NCBI RefSeq assembly: GCF_020829495.1
Contig: NZ_JAIVFQ010000037.1
Location: forward strand, 1 to 64,000
DNA from: Nostoc favosum CHAB5714
GTDB taxonomy: Bacteria > Cyanobacteriota > Cyanobacteriia > Cyanobacteriales > Nostocaceae
Length of the DNA stretch: 64,000 bases
Direction: 5' to 3'
Position numbers and translations under genes: made by a program. Positions within the stretch are counted from its first letter, which is position 1; each line of letters opens with the position of its first letter. Positions 45,080 to 55,160 of this stretch are shown here, piece after piece. Below the pieces are notes generated by a model that saw nothing but the letters and a program-made list of their open reading frames with translations, had not been told where the DNA came from and searched no databases.

Positions 45080-45931
45080 TTAAGTTGAAACTTTAACTGC
45101 ATCTGATGCAGAACGTAACTCTGCTCTAGGATAAGTATCATCCCAGTATTGGGTGCAGAGGTCTGGTCTTTCGGGGGGATTGGCAGTGTAACAAAAGAAT
45201 AGCGCTGACCGTTCTTCTGTGCGGACTGTGCCGTGATGCAAAGCATTTTTCGTATCTACAATAATCACAGTACCTGCTGGGCCTGGGCAGGATTTCCAAG
45301 CTGTTTTGGGGATGACTGGTTTTACTTCTTCATCATCGATACCCATATAACCTGACTTCCAAAGTTTGTAATAAAGTCGAACGTAATTCCAACTAAATAA
45401 GGAAGTTAAAGAGCGGGGGATGTATTCAAAAGGCCCAGTTTTTTGTTCTACATCATTCAAGTAAATGAATATTTTGATGATGCGACGGTCTTCGGCATCG
45501 CTATGCCATAACAATGTGCCAAACTGATCTTTGCTAGGAAAATCTTTGCGTAAATGTATACCATGAAAAGCAACAGGAAGACCAATATAATTTTCGATGA
45601 TATTGAGCAGTCTTTTCTCCATTCCCCAGGCATAAAATTCTGGTAAACCAGTAACTGTGGAAATTTGTGGTAACTTTTGCTCTAGATGGTCATTGTTAGG
45701 ATTTTCCATCTGAGACAATTGATGGTAAGCAGCTTTGAGCAGTTCTGAGCTAGAATTGAACCCTAAATCTGCCAGTGTTGTGACGTAAACGCCATCTTTT
45801 TTGAGAGCCTTAAGAATGTTGCGATCGCTTCCTTCTAATGCTGGCAAATTTCTGCTATGCTTCCAACGGGCTACGTAATATTCAAAGTCAGAAGACAGTG
45901 TAGATATTTGGCGTTTTATAGCGCTAAACAT
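45080..45931 (-). CDS. PhyH-family Fe(II)/2-oxoglutarate dioxygenase
   Basis: A 283-aa phytanoyl-CoA dioxygenase-like protein. The iron triad is visible as HSD in LLWHSDAEDRR and a distal His in ALHHGTVRTEERSALFF, whose Arg would bind 2-oxoglutarate. Members hydroxylate many small molecules, including sugars and antibiotics. In this block it could hydroxylate a sugar or acyl group of the polysaccharide; that is inference. Confidence 0.82.
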   Translation of the reverse strand: MFSAIKRQISTLSSDFEYYVARWKHSRNLPALEGSDRNILKALKKDGVYVTTLADLGFNSSSELLKAAYHQLSQMENPNNDHLEQKLPQISTVTGLPEFYAWGMEKRLLNIIENYIGLPVAFHGIHLRKDFPSKDQFGTLLWHSDAEDRRIIKIFIYLNDVEQKTGPFEYIPRSLTSLFSWNYVRLYYKLWKSGYMGIDDEEVKPVIPKTAWKSCPGPAGTVIIVDTKNALHHGTVRTEERSALFFCYTANPPERPDLCTQYWDDTYPRAELRSASDAVKVST

Positions 45932-45981
45932 GGCGTAAATCCTCCTCTTTATTGATACATATTTGTTAGCAATTTAATAGC

Positions 45982-46989
45982 TTACGGCTTATAGCGTCGC
46001 ACTTCTTGAGTAGATATTTCACTGGATTCTGCTAAACCGAATTCTTTAGAAACCATCACGTCAAAAGCACACAAGCTAACTAAAGCCAAAAATGGAACTA
46101 CTATTTTGATAGCGGACATAGGCCATCTTCTTAAAGCACCCAAGAAAACTTTCAAATTGACTTCTTTACCGTTCTGCAAAAGCATCCGTCTACAAAAATG
46201 CTTAGAATATCCACTTTTCTCCAATTTCAAAATCACTTCGGGTATATGTTTGTATTGCATTAACAGTGCAGATTTTGGTTCCTTCTGCCAATAACTCACA
46301 CCAACAACACATTCCAAATAAGTCTCTTTAGTGACGATTACTCTGCCATTAGCAGCACAATATCCGGCTAAATATGCTAAAGATATCCAGTTATTCTCAG
46401 CATCTGGCCAATCTTGCAGAGCGCGTTTTACTAGGTCAGTGCGGTAGACTGTAGCAGTCAGAAAAATCACTGCGCCAACACTTTTTGAGAAACAATGCTC
46501 AAATATAGCTTTACCATCGCCATCACCATCTTCACTATCTATATCAAACCAGCGATTACCAACAATTGTTGGTGGGTGGACTGGTTCACCAGTAATTTGG
46601 TTCCGACCGGAAAAGTTGAGGAACAATAATGATAAATCTTCATGCTGCTTGAGCTTGCTAATCACATAAGCAATGGCTCTATCTTGAATTGGATCATCAT
46701 CACCAATTGTCCAAACATATTTTGTTGTTGTAGAATTTAGGCAACACATAATATTTTTGACTACGCCTAAATTCTTGAAATTTTTATTCGATTTAAATGT
46801 AATATTACTAAGTGTTATTTGCCATTTTTGGATCACCTCCTGAGTATTGTCTGTTGAACAATTATCAGAAACTAAAATTTCACAGTCGTCTTCAAAGCCT
46901 TTAATAGCTTGAGCTAACCAAGTAAGTTGTTTATCTAGAAGTTGGGCACGATTAAATGTAGGAATGGCAATAGTCAGCAGTTTATTCAT
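45982..46989 (-). CDS. GT2-family glycosyltransferase
   Basis: A 335-aa GT-A enzyme: LLTIAIPTFNRAQLLDKQLTWL, VSDNCSTDNTQEV, and VWTIGDDDPIQDRAI with the acidic metal motif. A membrane-like stretch near the C-terminus (IVVPFLALVSLCAFDVMV) may tether it. Assembly enzyme of the block. Confidence 0.88.
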   Translation of the reverse strand: MNKLLTIAIPTFNRAQLLDKQLTWLAQAIKGFEDDCEILVSDNCSTDNTQEVIQKWQITLSNITFKSNKNFKNLGVVKNIMCCLNSTTTKYVWTIGDDDPIQDRAIAYVISKLKQHEDLSLLFLNFSGRNQITGEPVHPPTIVGNRWFDIDSEDGDGDGKAIFEHCFSKSVGAVIFLTATVYRTDLVKRALQDWPDAENNWISLAYLAGYCAANGRVIVTKETYLECVVGVSYWQKEPKSALLMQYKHIPEVILKLEKSGYSKHFCRRMLLQNGKEVNLKVFLGALRRWPMSAIKIVVPFLALVSLCAFDVMVSKEFGLAESSEISTQEVRRYKP

Positions 46990-47214
46990 ATTAAGCTCTA
47001 ATCTGTAGTTAAGAAGGTACTAAGCTGCTTTCCAGTCTAATTTTTTGTGGTTCGGCGGCAAAATTTATAGTAGATACACCTTGTAATTACTCTTTAGCGA
47101 TTTTCAAAATACATCAAAGCATTTGTTTTTTGGAAATAACTTAAATATTGCCCACGATCGCGCTCCCATATAAATATAGTAGTAATAGGCAATTTATGGG
47201 TTTATAATTAGAAA

Positions 47215-48483
47215 TTACGACGCTATTAAAATCTTATCCTGAATAGGAGATGGATAAATTTTAACTTCAGGAATTGGCACTACAAACTGTCCACCCCATT
47301 CGCCAATAAATGCCATTTGTTCCATAATTTCTTCCTTGAGATTCCAAGGCAATATTAGAAGATAATCTGGTTTAGTTTCGCGGATTTTATCTGGTTCAAA
47401 GATGGGAATATGAGTTCCAGGTAGAAATAATCCCTGCTTGTAGGGACTGCAATCTACTGTGTAATCGATAAAATCTTTACCAATCCCACAGTAATTGAGC
47501 AATGTATTGCCTTTAGCAGGTGCGCCATAACCAGCGATTGACTTACCTTCTGCTTTAGCTGTCAAGAGAAAATTTAATAGTTTGTGCTTTGTTTCTTTGA
47601 CTTTTTCTCCAAATGTAATGTAAGTCTCTATGCGATGCAGCCCGGCGGCAATTTCTTTAGATTTCAGATGTCTAACTCGTTGACTAATACTGAGGTGAAC
47701 AGCGTAATCATGTTTGGCATAAATTCTTAATGAACCGCCATGAGTTGGTAATTCCTCTACGTCAAAAAGTTGCAAGTTGTGTGCTGCAAAGATTTTTTCG
47801 ATAGTGAGGAATGAAAAATAAGAAAAATGCTCGTGATAAATAGTATCAAACTGATTTTGTTGAAGAAGTTGCAAAATGTGAGGAAACTCCATCGTCAAAA
47901 TACCATTGGGTTTGAGGATGAGTTTCATTCCAACGATGAAATCGTTTAAATCTGGTACATGAGCTAAAACATTATTACCTACCAAAAGGTCAGCAAGTTT
48001 TCCTTGTATCACAAGTTCTTTGGCAGTTTCAACTCCAAAAAACTTATTAATACTAGGAATTCCTCTATTTTCAGCAACTTTAGCTATATTTGCTGCTGGT
48101 TCTATTCCTAAAACAGGGATTCCCTTTTCTAAAAAATATTGCAGTAGGTAGCCGTCATTACTGGCAATTTCAATAACTTGATTGTGATGATTAAAGCCAA
48201 ACTTTTCTACCATCATATCCGTGTAAGCCTTGGCGTGTTTTAGCCAACTTACCGAGTATGAAGAAAAATAAGCATAATCGCTGAAAATGTGATCTGGTGT
48301 TTCAAACTGTTCTAATTGAACTAAAAGAGTGTCTTCAGAAACATAAGCGTGGAGAGGATAAAATTTCTCTGCATTATTTAGCTGTTCTGCTGTCAAATAA
48401 GCATTGGCTAAGGGCGACATTCCTAGATCAATAAAGGTTTGGTGCAGGGGTTGACCACTGAAACGACATTTTGCGATCGCCAT
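47215..48483 (-). CDS. SAM-dependent sugar C-methyltransferase-like protein
   Basis: A 422-aa protein with the three-part design of nucleotide-sugar C-methyltransferases: an N-terminal CRFSGQPLHQTFIDLGMSPLAN segment (normally a zinc site, here with most Cys lost), a SAM domain with motif VIEIASNDGYLLQYF, and a C-terminal domain with YGAPAKGNTLLNYCGI. Predicted product is a methyl-branched sugar. Loss of the zinc Cys residues is notable. Confidence 0.85.
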   Translation of the reverse strand: MAIAKCRFSGQPLHQTFIDLGMSPLANAYLTAEQLNNAEKFYPLHAYVSEDTLLVQLEQFETPDHIFSDYAYFSSYSVSWLKHAKAYTDMMVEKFGFNHHNQVIEIASNDGYLLQYFLEKGIPVLGIEPAANIAKVAENRGIPSINKFFGVETAKELVIQGKLADLLVGNNVLAHVPDLNDFIVGMKLILKPNGILTMEFPHILQLLQQNQFDTIYHEHFSYFSFLTIEKIFAAHNLQLFDVEELPTHGGSLRIYAKHDYAVHLSISQRVRHLKSKEIAAGLHRIETYITFGEKVKETKHKLLNFLLTAKAEGKSIAGYGAPAKGNTLLNYCGIGKDFIDYTVDCSPYKQGLFLPGTHIPIFEPDKIRETKPDYLLILPWNLKEEIMEQMAFIGEWGGQFVVPIPEVKIYPSPIQDKILIAS

Positions 48484-48593
48484 AAGCTTTAACTCACTAA
48501 TTGCAAATAATTTGATAGATGGGATAAGTCCGAATCAACTCTATTTGATTCGGAAACTTAGTTTATTTGTTCGCTGCTGCTAGGCTAATCTAA

Positions 48594-49622
48594 CTACTTT
48601 TTATTCCAGAAAAAATCTTTGTCAATTTGCTCGGTACGAATCAGATACTCTAGTTGCCTTAAGCGGGTAAATCCTCTAAACAAGAAAGTATCTTCAGCCA
48701 TGTGTATTTGACTGAATAAATCAAATAACTGCCCGGCACCAAGTCGGGCATTCCAATCACACTTAAATCCAGGTAGAATTGTGTTAATTTTCTCGAAAGA
48801 TACCCGATAGCTGCGGTTATCTGAGCCGTTGTCACCAAAGGACAATTTACAATCTGGGAAAATATCAGCAATAATTTCTGCGATTTCTTTGACGCGATAG
48901 TTGTTTGCTGTATCTCCTACGTTGAAGATTTGGTTATGTACAATGTCTCGTGGTGCTTCCAAAGTGCAGACTATTGCTTTGCAAATATCCAGTGCGTGGA
49001 CTAATGGCCGCCAGGGTGTACCATCACTGGTCATTTTGATTTGTTTGCTAGTCCATGCCAACCCTGCTAAGTTGTTTAAAACAATATCAAAACGCATTCT
49101 GGGAGAAGCACCAAAGGCTGTAGCATTCCGCATAAAGGTGGGAGAGAAGTCATCGTCAGCGAGTGGTCTGACATCTCTTTCTACGAGAGTTTTGCATTCT
49201 GCGTAGGCGGTTTGGGGATTAATTGGGGATTCTTCTGTGACATCACCTGCGGTAGCAACACCGTAGACACTGCACGAAGACATATATACGAAGCGGCGCA
49301 CACCCATAGCTTTAGCTAGGCTAGCTAGACGAACTGAACCTATATGATTAATTTCGTAAGTAATATTAGGTGCTAATTGTCCGGCTGGGTCGTTGGATAG
49401 TTCCGCCATGTGAACTATGGCTTCAACACCTTCCAAATCATCAGGGGTGATGTTGCGGATATCTTTGTTGAGGGTTTTGGGTGTCACTCCATTAGCGTTG
49501 TACAGCCAACCAACTTTATAAAAACCGGTATCTAGACCGATAACTTCATGTCCCCGTTCAATTAACAGAGGGGGTAATAACGAACCAAGATAGCCTTCTG
49601 TTCCAGTTACTAATATTTTCAT
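48594..49622 (-). CDS. NAD-dependent nucleotide-sugar epimerase/dehydratase (extended SDR)
   Basis: A 342-aa extended SDR: NAD loop VTGTEGYLGSLL (5-16), catalytic YAECK (Tyr/Lys, about 142-146), and FNVGDTANNYRVKEI. It resembles the epimerases that accompany C-methyltransferases. It does not look like RfbG-type CDP-glucose 4,6-dehydratase. The substrate is presumably CDP- or other NDP-linked. Confidence 0.85.
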   Translation of the reverse strand: MKILVTGTEGYLGSLLPPLLIERGHEVIGLDTGFYKVGWLYNANGVTPKTLNKDIRNITPDDLEGVEAIVHMAELSNDPAGQLAPNITYEINHIGSVRLASLAKAMGVRRFVYMSSCSVYGVATAGDVTEESPINPQTAYAECKTLVERDVRPLADDDFSPTFMRNATAFGASPRMRFDIVLNNLAGLAWTSKQIKMTSDGTPWRPLVHALDICKAIVCTLEAPRDIVHNQIFNVGDTANNYRVKEIAEIIADIFPDCKLSFGDNGSDNRSYRVSFEKINTILPGFKCDWNARLGAGQLFDLFSQIHMAEDTFLFRGFTRLRQLEYLIRTEQIDKDFFWNKK

Positions 49623-50193
49623 TGTGGTTAATGCCTTTGTATTGATGAGTTAAATTTTTCGTTTAGTAGGGGCGCACAGATGTTCGCCCTATAGCGTGTT
49701 GCATCTAAGAGGGAACCGCTATATTTTTCGTTTGTATGCAATAACTCGACCTCTCTCCTAAGAGGAGAGAGGCTTTGAATCTTACTCCCATTCCCTTGTA
49801 GGGAAGGGGTTGGGGGTTAGGTCATTGGACTCAACCCAGAAGCGCTATATATAAGTCGGCTAACAGTCATTACATAGTTTGCCGACTTATATTATGTCCG
49901 CTTGATTACTTATTAAACCCGGAGAACCCCACCCCGCCAAAGCTGTGCTTTGTCTCCCCTCCCCGCCTGCGGGGAGGGGTTAGGGGTGGGGTTCTTTTAT
50001 TATGGGTAATTTGGCGGACATAATATTACCTATTGGGTAACAGCACTCTATAGCGGTTCTTAATTGATGCACTACACTTTTTTCTTGTGGGATAGGTAAG
50101 ATACCCATTTCTTGTATTTCAAGGCTGGAAAAGATGCCCACTATACAAGATTCATCCTTTTATTCAGCAGCCCGGAAGTAATAACTATGTTAT
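49623..50193. other. repeat-filled gap in the HEP block
   Basis: Holds a CTCTCTCCTAAGAGGAGAGAG palindrome (about 49752-49772), a GTAGGGAAGGGGTTGGGGGT repeat, and the intact inverted-repeat element at 49889-50026. No gene. Confidence 0.6.
49889..50026 (+). repeat. ATATTATGTCCGC inverted-repeat element, 138 bp
   Basis: Ends ATATTATGTCCGC and GCGGACATAATAT. Relative to the 17085 copy, C is replaced by T in the left arm and G by A in the right arm, so the arms still pair perfectly. Interior is nearly the same GAACCCC/GGGGTTC hairpin. Confidence 0.9.
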
Positions 50194-51408
50194 CTATGCA
50201 GTTACTGCAATATCTAGATGCGAAAGTTGGGGAATTTCTGCCACAAGCGCTTTACCGATTTCTAGAGAAGATGTGGCCGCAGGAGAAGGAGCATTGCAAA
50301 CATGAATGGAGTTTTGACCGGAAACAATCAAAAAGTCGTCTACAAGCTTGCCATCGTTCATTAAGGCTTGAGCGCGAACTCCTGCATGGGTGGGAACTAA
50401 ATCTTCTGCTTGAACTTCAGGGATTAGTTTTTGCAAACTTCTCGTAAAGGCTGCTTTACTAAAGGAACGAATGATTTCTTGAATCCCTTCATCAGCGTGT
50501 TTGGCTGCCAATTTCCAAAAACCAGGATAGGTGATGACTTCAAGAAAATCTCGTAAGTCAAAGTCGGTTTTTTTGTAACCTTCACGTTTTAGCGACAGAA
50601 CCGCGTTTGGCCCTGCATGGACGCTACCATCAATCATCCGGGTAAAGTGAACACCCAAGAAGGGAAAATCTGGATTGGGAACTGGGTAAATTAGAGTTTT
50701 GACCAGATAACGTTTTTCTGGGGTGAGTTCGTAATATTCTCCCCGGAATGGAACGATTTTTGCTTGGGGTTCAACTTGACCTAATTTGGCGGTGCGATCG
50801 CTATGCAATCCAGTACAATTAATTACAAAGCGGGTTTCAAAGCTACCGTTGTTTGTTTGTAGTACCTGATTTTTACCACTTGGGGAGATTTTCAGAACTT
50901 TTGTATTCAGGTGTAAATCCCCACCCTGCTGTTGAATTAGCTGGGCATATTTCAAACAAACTTGCTTGTAATTAACAATACCAGTTGAGAATACCCGAAG
51001 TCCACCTACACATTTTACGTGAGGTTCAATTTCCCTGACTTCTTCGGGGCTAATTCTCTTAACTTCTATGCCATTGTCTAAGCCGCGTTTGTAGAGATTT
51101 TCTAAGCGTGGTAGTTCTTGTTCTTCAGTTGCAACAATGACCTTACCACAAACTTCATGCTCAATTCCATGCTCTTGACAAAACTCTACCATAGAGCGAG
51201 AACCGTCACGACAAAATTTAGCTTTGAAACTTCCTGGTTTGTAGTAAATACCAGAATGAATCACACCGCTATTATTGCCGGTTTGGTGAAATGCCCATTG
51301 ACTCTCTTTTTCTAGTACTAAAATACGGGCATTGGGATAGCGTTTTCCTAAAGCCAACGCTGTAGAGAGTCCAACTATTCCCCCACCTATAATTGCAAAA
51401 TCATACAT
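50194..51408 (-). CDS. lhgO: FAD-dependent oxidase, L-2-hydroxyglutarate oxidase-like
   Basis: A 404-aa DAO-family flavoprotein: FAD loop AIIGGGIVGLSTALALG (about 5-21), SGVIHSGIYYKPGS, and NAPSPAATSSLEIG at the C-terminus. The match is close to LhgO, which oxidises L-2-hydroxyglutarate to 2-oxoglutarate. In a polysaccharide cluster, this could also oxidise a related hydroxy acid. 2-Oxoglutarate is the co-substrate of the PhyH-type dioxygenase in the same block, so a link is possible. Confidence 0.85.
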   Translation of the reverse strand: MYDFAIIGGGIVGLSTALALGKRYPNARILVLEKESQWAFHQTGNNSGVIHSGIYYKPGSFKAKFCRDGSRSMVEFCQEHGIEHEVCGKVIVATEEQELPRLENLYKRGLDNGIEVKRISPEEVREIEPHVKCVGGLRVFSTGIVNYKQVCLKYAQLIQQQGGDLHLNTKVLKISPSGKNQVLQTNNGSFETRFVINCTGLHSDRTAKLGQVEPQAKIVPFRGEYYELTPEKRYLVKTLIYPVPNPDFPFLGVHFTRMIDGSVHAGPNAVLSLKREGYKKTDFDLRDFLEVITYPGFWKLAAKHADEGIQEIIRSFSKAAFTRSLQKLIPEVQAEDLVPTHAGVRAQALMNDGKLVDDFLIVSGQNSIHVCNAPSPAATSSLEIGKALVAEIPQLSHLDIAVTA

Positions 51409-51493
51409 TAGGATTATTGTACTTTAAATTACAGTAAATCTATAAAATTGGGAGTGGGCAGAGACGCGATTAATCGCGTCTGTACGGAGTGAG

Positions 51494-51536
51494 GAGTTAA
51501 AACTCATAACTCCTAACTCATAACTCCTAACTCTTC
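51494..51536. repeat. CATAACT/CCTAACT 7-bp tandem repeats
   Basis: Runs of ACTCATAACTCCTAACT in the gap after rfbF. Same type as the repeats upstream of the MCE gene near 3590-3622. Confidence 0.85.
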
Positions 51537-51538
51537 TC

Positions 51539-52312
51539 TTACCAAACTTTCCAAGGAGCTTGAGTACTTGTCCATAGCCCCTCTAGGTAGTTTTTATCGC
51601 GTAAAGTATCCATAGGTTGCCAAAAACCATCATGTTTGAAAGCAGATAACTGTTCCATATCAGCTAGCTTTTCCAATGGCTCTTGCTCCCATACTGTAGA
51701 GTCATCAGCAATCAAATTGATTACTTCTGGTTCTAACACAAAATAACCGCCATTAATCCAAGCTCCATCACCTTCAGGTTTCTCTCGAAAGCTGGTGATT
51801 TTAGTTTGCTCATATCCTAAAGAAATGGCACCAAAACGTCCGGCTGGTTGAACGGCTGTGAGTGTTCCTAAAGTTTTTTGTTCTTTATGAAATTTAACAA
51901 GCTCGGTGATATTAATATTACTTACACCATCACCATAAGTAAAGCAAAAAGTCTCATTACCAAGATGTTCGCTGATTCGCTTTAAGCGTCCGCCTGTCAT
52001 TGTATTATCACCCGTATCTACTAAGGTGACACGCCAGGGTTCAGCATAACCAGAATGTACATTCATCTGGTTAAATCGCATATCAAAAGTAACATCTGAC
52101 ATGTGTAAGAAGTAGTTAGCAAAATACTCCTTAATTATGTAACCTTTGTAACCGCAACAAATAATGAAGTCATTAATGCCGTGAGCAGAGTAAGTTTTCA
52201 TTATGTGCCAGAGAATTGGCTTACCACCAATTTCAACCATCGGCTTGGGTCTGATACTAGTTTCTTCACTGAGGCGTGTACCAAGTCCTCCAGCCAAAAT
52301 CACCGCTTTCAT
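51539..52312 (-). CDS. rfbF: glucose-1-phosphate cytidylyltransferase
   Basis: From MKAVILAGG the product is 257 aa, the standard RfbF length; GAGG lies about 9 nt upstream, so this start is preferred over one 69 bp further. The nucleotidyltransferase signature GGLGTRLSEET with RPKPMVEIGGKP binds CTP and glucose-1-phosphate. FTYGDGVSNI and WINGGYFVLEPEV are typical. It makes CDP-glucose, the entry to CDP-deoxysugars. It is the first gene of the island in the direction of transcription. Confidence 0.93.
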   Translation of the reverse strand: MKAVILAGGLGTRLSEETSIRPKPMVEIGGKPILWHIMKTYSAHGINDFIICCGYKGYIIKEYFANYFLHMSDVTFDMRFNQMNVHSGYAEPWRVTLVDTGDNTMTGGRLKRISEHLGNETFCFTYGDGVSNINITELVKFHKEQKTLGTLTAVQPAGRFGAISLGYEQTKITSFREKPEGDGAWINGGYFVLEPEVINLIADDSTVWEQEPLEKLADMEQLSAFKHDGFWQPMDTLRDKNYLEGLWTSTQAPWKVW

Positions 52313-52935
52313 GCAATTACCTCGGAGATTTGTAGGGATATAATTATTTGACCGTGCCAATTTTAGATTCTGGATTTGCAATTTGGGATTAATGCTCGAA
52401 TGTCACGAGCCTATGAGTAGATTTGCTCTGCCCATTTTCATAGCGGGGCATGTACCAAAAAACTCTTTTTATCGAAAATCCAAAATCCGAAATCCAAAAT
52501 TGTTTGACTTTATCGACATGAAGAGGATGCACTTAGATAGAGAAAAATTTATTTCTTTTTTCTTTTTCTCCGTCAATAATCTAACTGTTATTTTTGGCAA
52601 AATTATGAAGGAAATATAAATTAAAATCTTTTCTATATAAAAGCTCTATGAATATCTAAAAATAGGAAAATAAATTATATCATGTCCGCCAAATTACCCA
52701 TAATAAAAGAACCCCACCCCCAACCCCTAAGAGCCTGCGGGGAGGGGAGACAAAGCGCAGCTTTGGCGGGGTGGGGTTTTTAGGGTTTAATAAGTAATCA
52801 AGCGGACATGATATTACTCTTTTAAATTAAAAATATTACCCAATAAATAACTAGGGCTAGCGTTAGCTAACCCTAGTTAGGCTTGATTTATGAACTTCAA
52901 ACCAATAATATACCAGTAAAAAAACTTACTTGTTT
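52313..52935. other. gap between TerY-P triad and HEP island
   Basis: About 620 bp; probably contains the promoter for rfbF, plus the inverted-repeat element at 52677-52814. A CTAGGGCTAGCGTTAGCTAACCCTAG palindrome lies at about 52851-52876 and may terminate the triad transcript. No gene is supported. Confidence 0.6.
52677..52814 (-). repeat. ATATCATGTCCGC inverted-repeat element, inverted copy
   Basis: 138 bp, reversed relative to 17085-17221 and 49889-50026. Perfect 13-bp ends and the same interior hairpin. Confidence 0.9.
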
Positions 52936-55104
52936 TTAGTTAGTTTTTTCCACATTACTTGAACTTTGGAATAAAGGGTCACATTTGTTTTCTATGACTA
53001 CACACATGTTACTGAGTGCTTGTTGATAATTATCCATATCATCTTGCTCAAGGAAGAATTTGGCAGATGCCTGTATATCCTCGACAGCTTTCGCCTGATT
53101 TTTGTTAGATTCACTACCGCCATATTGTGCTAGTTCATAGCGAACCATGCCTCGTTTGAGATACACTTTTGCTAGTTTGGGGCTGATAGCTAATGCTTGG
53201 TTAAAGTCAGCGATCGCTTGATGATATTCTTGCTCATAATTGCTGCTATATTGAGCAATTTGATAATAGACAACACCGCGTTGAAAGTAAGCTTCTGCTT
53301 TGGATACATTAAGTTTTATGGCGTGAGTAAAATCTGCGATCGCTTTTTTGTAAGCTTGTTGAGATTCACCGCTATATTTAGCCATTTGGGTGCGGACAAT
53401 CCCCCGTCTGATATAAGCTTCAATTTCATTACTATCCAGACCAATGGCGCGATTATAGTCTGCGATCGCTAGGTTATACTCTAGATCAGGATCGTTGCTA
53501 TATTCGGCGAGCATATAGCGGGCATTACCCCGATTCACAAGAGCTTTGGTTTGATTGGGATTGATTTTGAGAGCGGCGCTATAATCTACAACTGCTCCTT
53601 CGTAGTCTTTCATGTTATAGCGGGCATTGCCACGATTTACAATAGCTCTGGCATGTGTCGGTTCTTGTTCAATTGCTCCGGTAAAGCTGGCAATTGCTTT
53701 TTCATAATCTCGGTCTTTGTAAGCAGTATAACCTTGCTGATAGTAATCAGCGAAGCTGAGTTTGTTAATTGTCTGGCGGGACTTTAGTGTTTGTTGAGTG
53801 TAAGCATTTTGGGTAACCAACGGCTGAGTAAATTTAATCATTATATCCGCATATCCCAATAAACCAAAACCCAGCAAGCAACAAATAATCGGGTATAACT
53901 TTGACTTTTTGGAAGGTTTATAAGATGTACCGCTTGGGGTAATTACTGGCTGCCAATAATTAGCTGAGTGCGGTGACATGGTTCGCTGTGGAAAATGCGG
54001 TGTCTGGGTGTAGTGCTTTTTCCGTTTGATTCGCGGTTGGAGATGTTCTCTAGCTTCTATAGCCCGATGTGATGGGAAGGGGTCGCGTCCGCCTAATCGC
54101 ACGGTACGTTCACACCAGGGACAGCTACGTATATGATTGTTGTAGCGATGCTGAGGATTTGTCGTGCAGGTAATCAAAGAATCTTCGGCTTCAGCAATAG
54201 CCGATAGCCAAGTCTGGGCACTGGGGCGCAGCAGTGGGTTGTTGTGACCGTCTTCAAAACAACGGACAAATAGTTCTTGTAGGCTGGGATGAAGAATTTC
54301 CCAAGGGGGTGCAATGGGTGTAGGAAGGTAGGGTACGTAGCGCTTTTGGCTGTAAGTGAAATGACCCGATGCAATGCGGGCTTCGTAGGGCGGTGGCTCA
54401 ATAGCGCCTTGAAAAATCCCCGAAAATGGGTGCGTGCCTTCCATTAAGAGTTGAAATACTAGCACCGCTAACCCAAATAAATCGTGAGAAATTTCGCGAT
54501 CGTGCTGGGCAAAAGTTTTATTCTGTAGTTCTGGTGGGGTAAACTCTGGTTTACCTACTGGGCAGCGATAAACAACATTGCTGCTTGGGTCGAGTACTTG
54601 GAAGGAGTCTGTGTCTATCAAAGTCACCAGTGCTGTGTCACTGACGAGGATATTTGACTCGTTCACATCACCAATACAATATCCACTAGCGTGTAAAGCT
54701 GCAAAAGCTGCCGCTAAGTTACGAGCCGTGCGGAGCAGGTACTGATAGTTGAATAGGGGGCAGTGTTGGCGACGGGTTCTGGGGTTGTAAAAGTCGATGA
54801 TTGGACGCATCCCTTGAATGCGTGGCATCAAAAAGCCGAGGATGATATTTTTGCCATCTGCCGCTCGTAATAAATCCTCTGGCCAAGCGATAGAGATATG
54901 CCCTAAACTCGCCGTAGGGTTTTCTGGCGGGTTGGCAAGCATCGCCTGGAGTTTATCAGCATGGGCAGTCGTTGGCTTGTGGTAAATCTTTGCCACCAAA
55001 TTGTTATCGGATGGCACTGCATAAACACAAGCTTCACCGCCACGTCCCAAACTGACATTGAGACTGAGGATTTCTTTTCTAGGGGAACAACGTAGTACCT
55101 GCAT
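52936..55104 (-). CDS. TerY-P-type protein kinase fused to TPR repeats
   Basis: A 722-aa protein. An N-terminal kinase domain has a glycine loop LGRGGEACVYAV (19-30), VAKIYH Lys39, a catalytic loop reading GDVNESNILV (145-154; HRD replaced by IGD) and a metal loop LIDTDSF (162-168, DTD for DFG). A zinc knuckle with C313, H319, C328 and C331 (CPWC) follows, typical of kinases in TerY-PP2C-kinase triads. A membrane segment (403-424) leads to about six TPR repeats (450-690) outside the kinase part. The next two genes upstream complete the triad. The TPR fusion is a distinctive addition. Confidence 0.88.
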   Translation of the reverse strand: MQVLRCSPRKEILSLNVSLGRGGEACVYAVPSDNNLVAKIYHKPTTAHADKLQAMLANPPENPTASLGHISIAWPEDLLRAADGKNIILGFLMPRIQGMRPIIDFYNPRTRRQHCPLFNYQYLLRTARNLAAAFAALHASGYCIGDVNESNILVSDTALVTLIDTDSFQVLDPSSNVVYRCPVGKPEFTPPELQNKTFAQHDREISHDLFGLAVLVFQLLMEGTHPFSGIFQGAIEPPPYEARIASGHFTYSQKRYVPYLPTPIAPPWEILHPSLQELFVRCFEDGHNNPLLRPSAQTWLSAIAEAEDSLITCTTNPQHRYNNHIRSCPWCERTVRLGGRDPFPSHRAIEAREHLQPRIKRKKHYTQTPHFPQRTMSPHSANYWQPVITPSGTSYKPSKKSKLYPIICCLLGFGLLGYADIMIKFTQPLVTQNAYTQQTLKSRQTINKLSFADYYQQGYTAYKDRDYEKAIASFTGAIEQEPTHARAIVNRGNARYNMKDYEGAVVDYSAALKINPNQTKALVNRGNARYMLAEYSNDPDLEYNLAIADYNRAIGLDSNEIEAYIRRGIVRTQMAKYSGESQQAYKKAIADFTHAIKLNVSKAEAYFQRGVVYYQIAQYSSNYEQEYHQAIADFNQALAISPKLAKVYLKRGMVRYELAQYGGSESNKNQAKAVEDIQASAKFFLEQDDMDNYQQALSNMCVVIENKCDPLFQSSSNVEKTN

Positions 55105-55160
55105 AATGAAATTACCGCTAACGGAGTTATTGTAAGATGTGAAACCTGTAAATTTTTTGC

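Noticed and set aside
44776..45246. 156-codon minus-strand frame across the spacer
   Set aside because: Crosses dispersed repeat sequence and overlaps the end of the PhyH gene in another frame; no family features.
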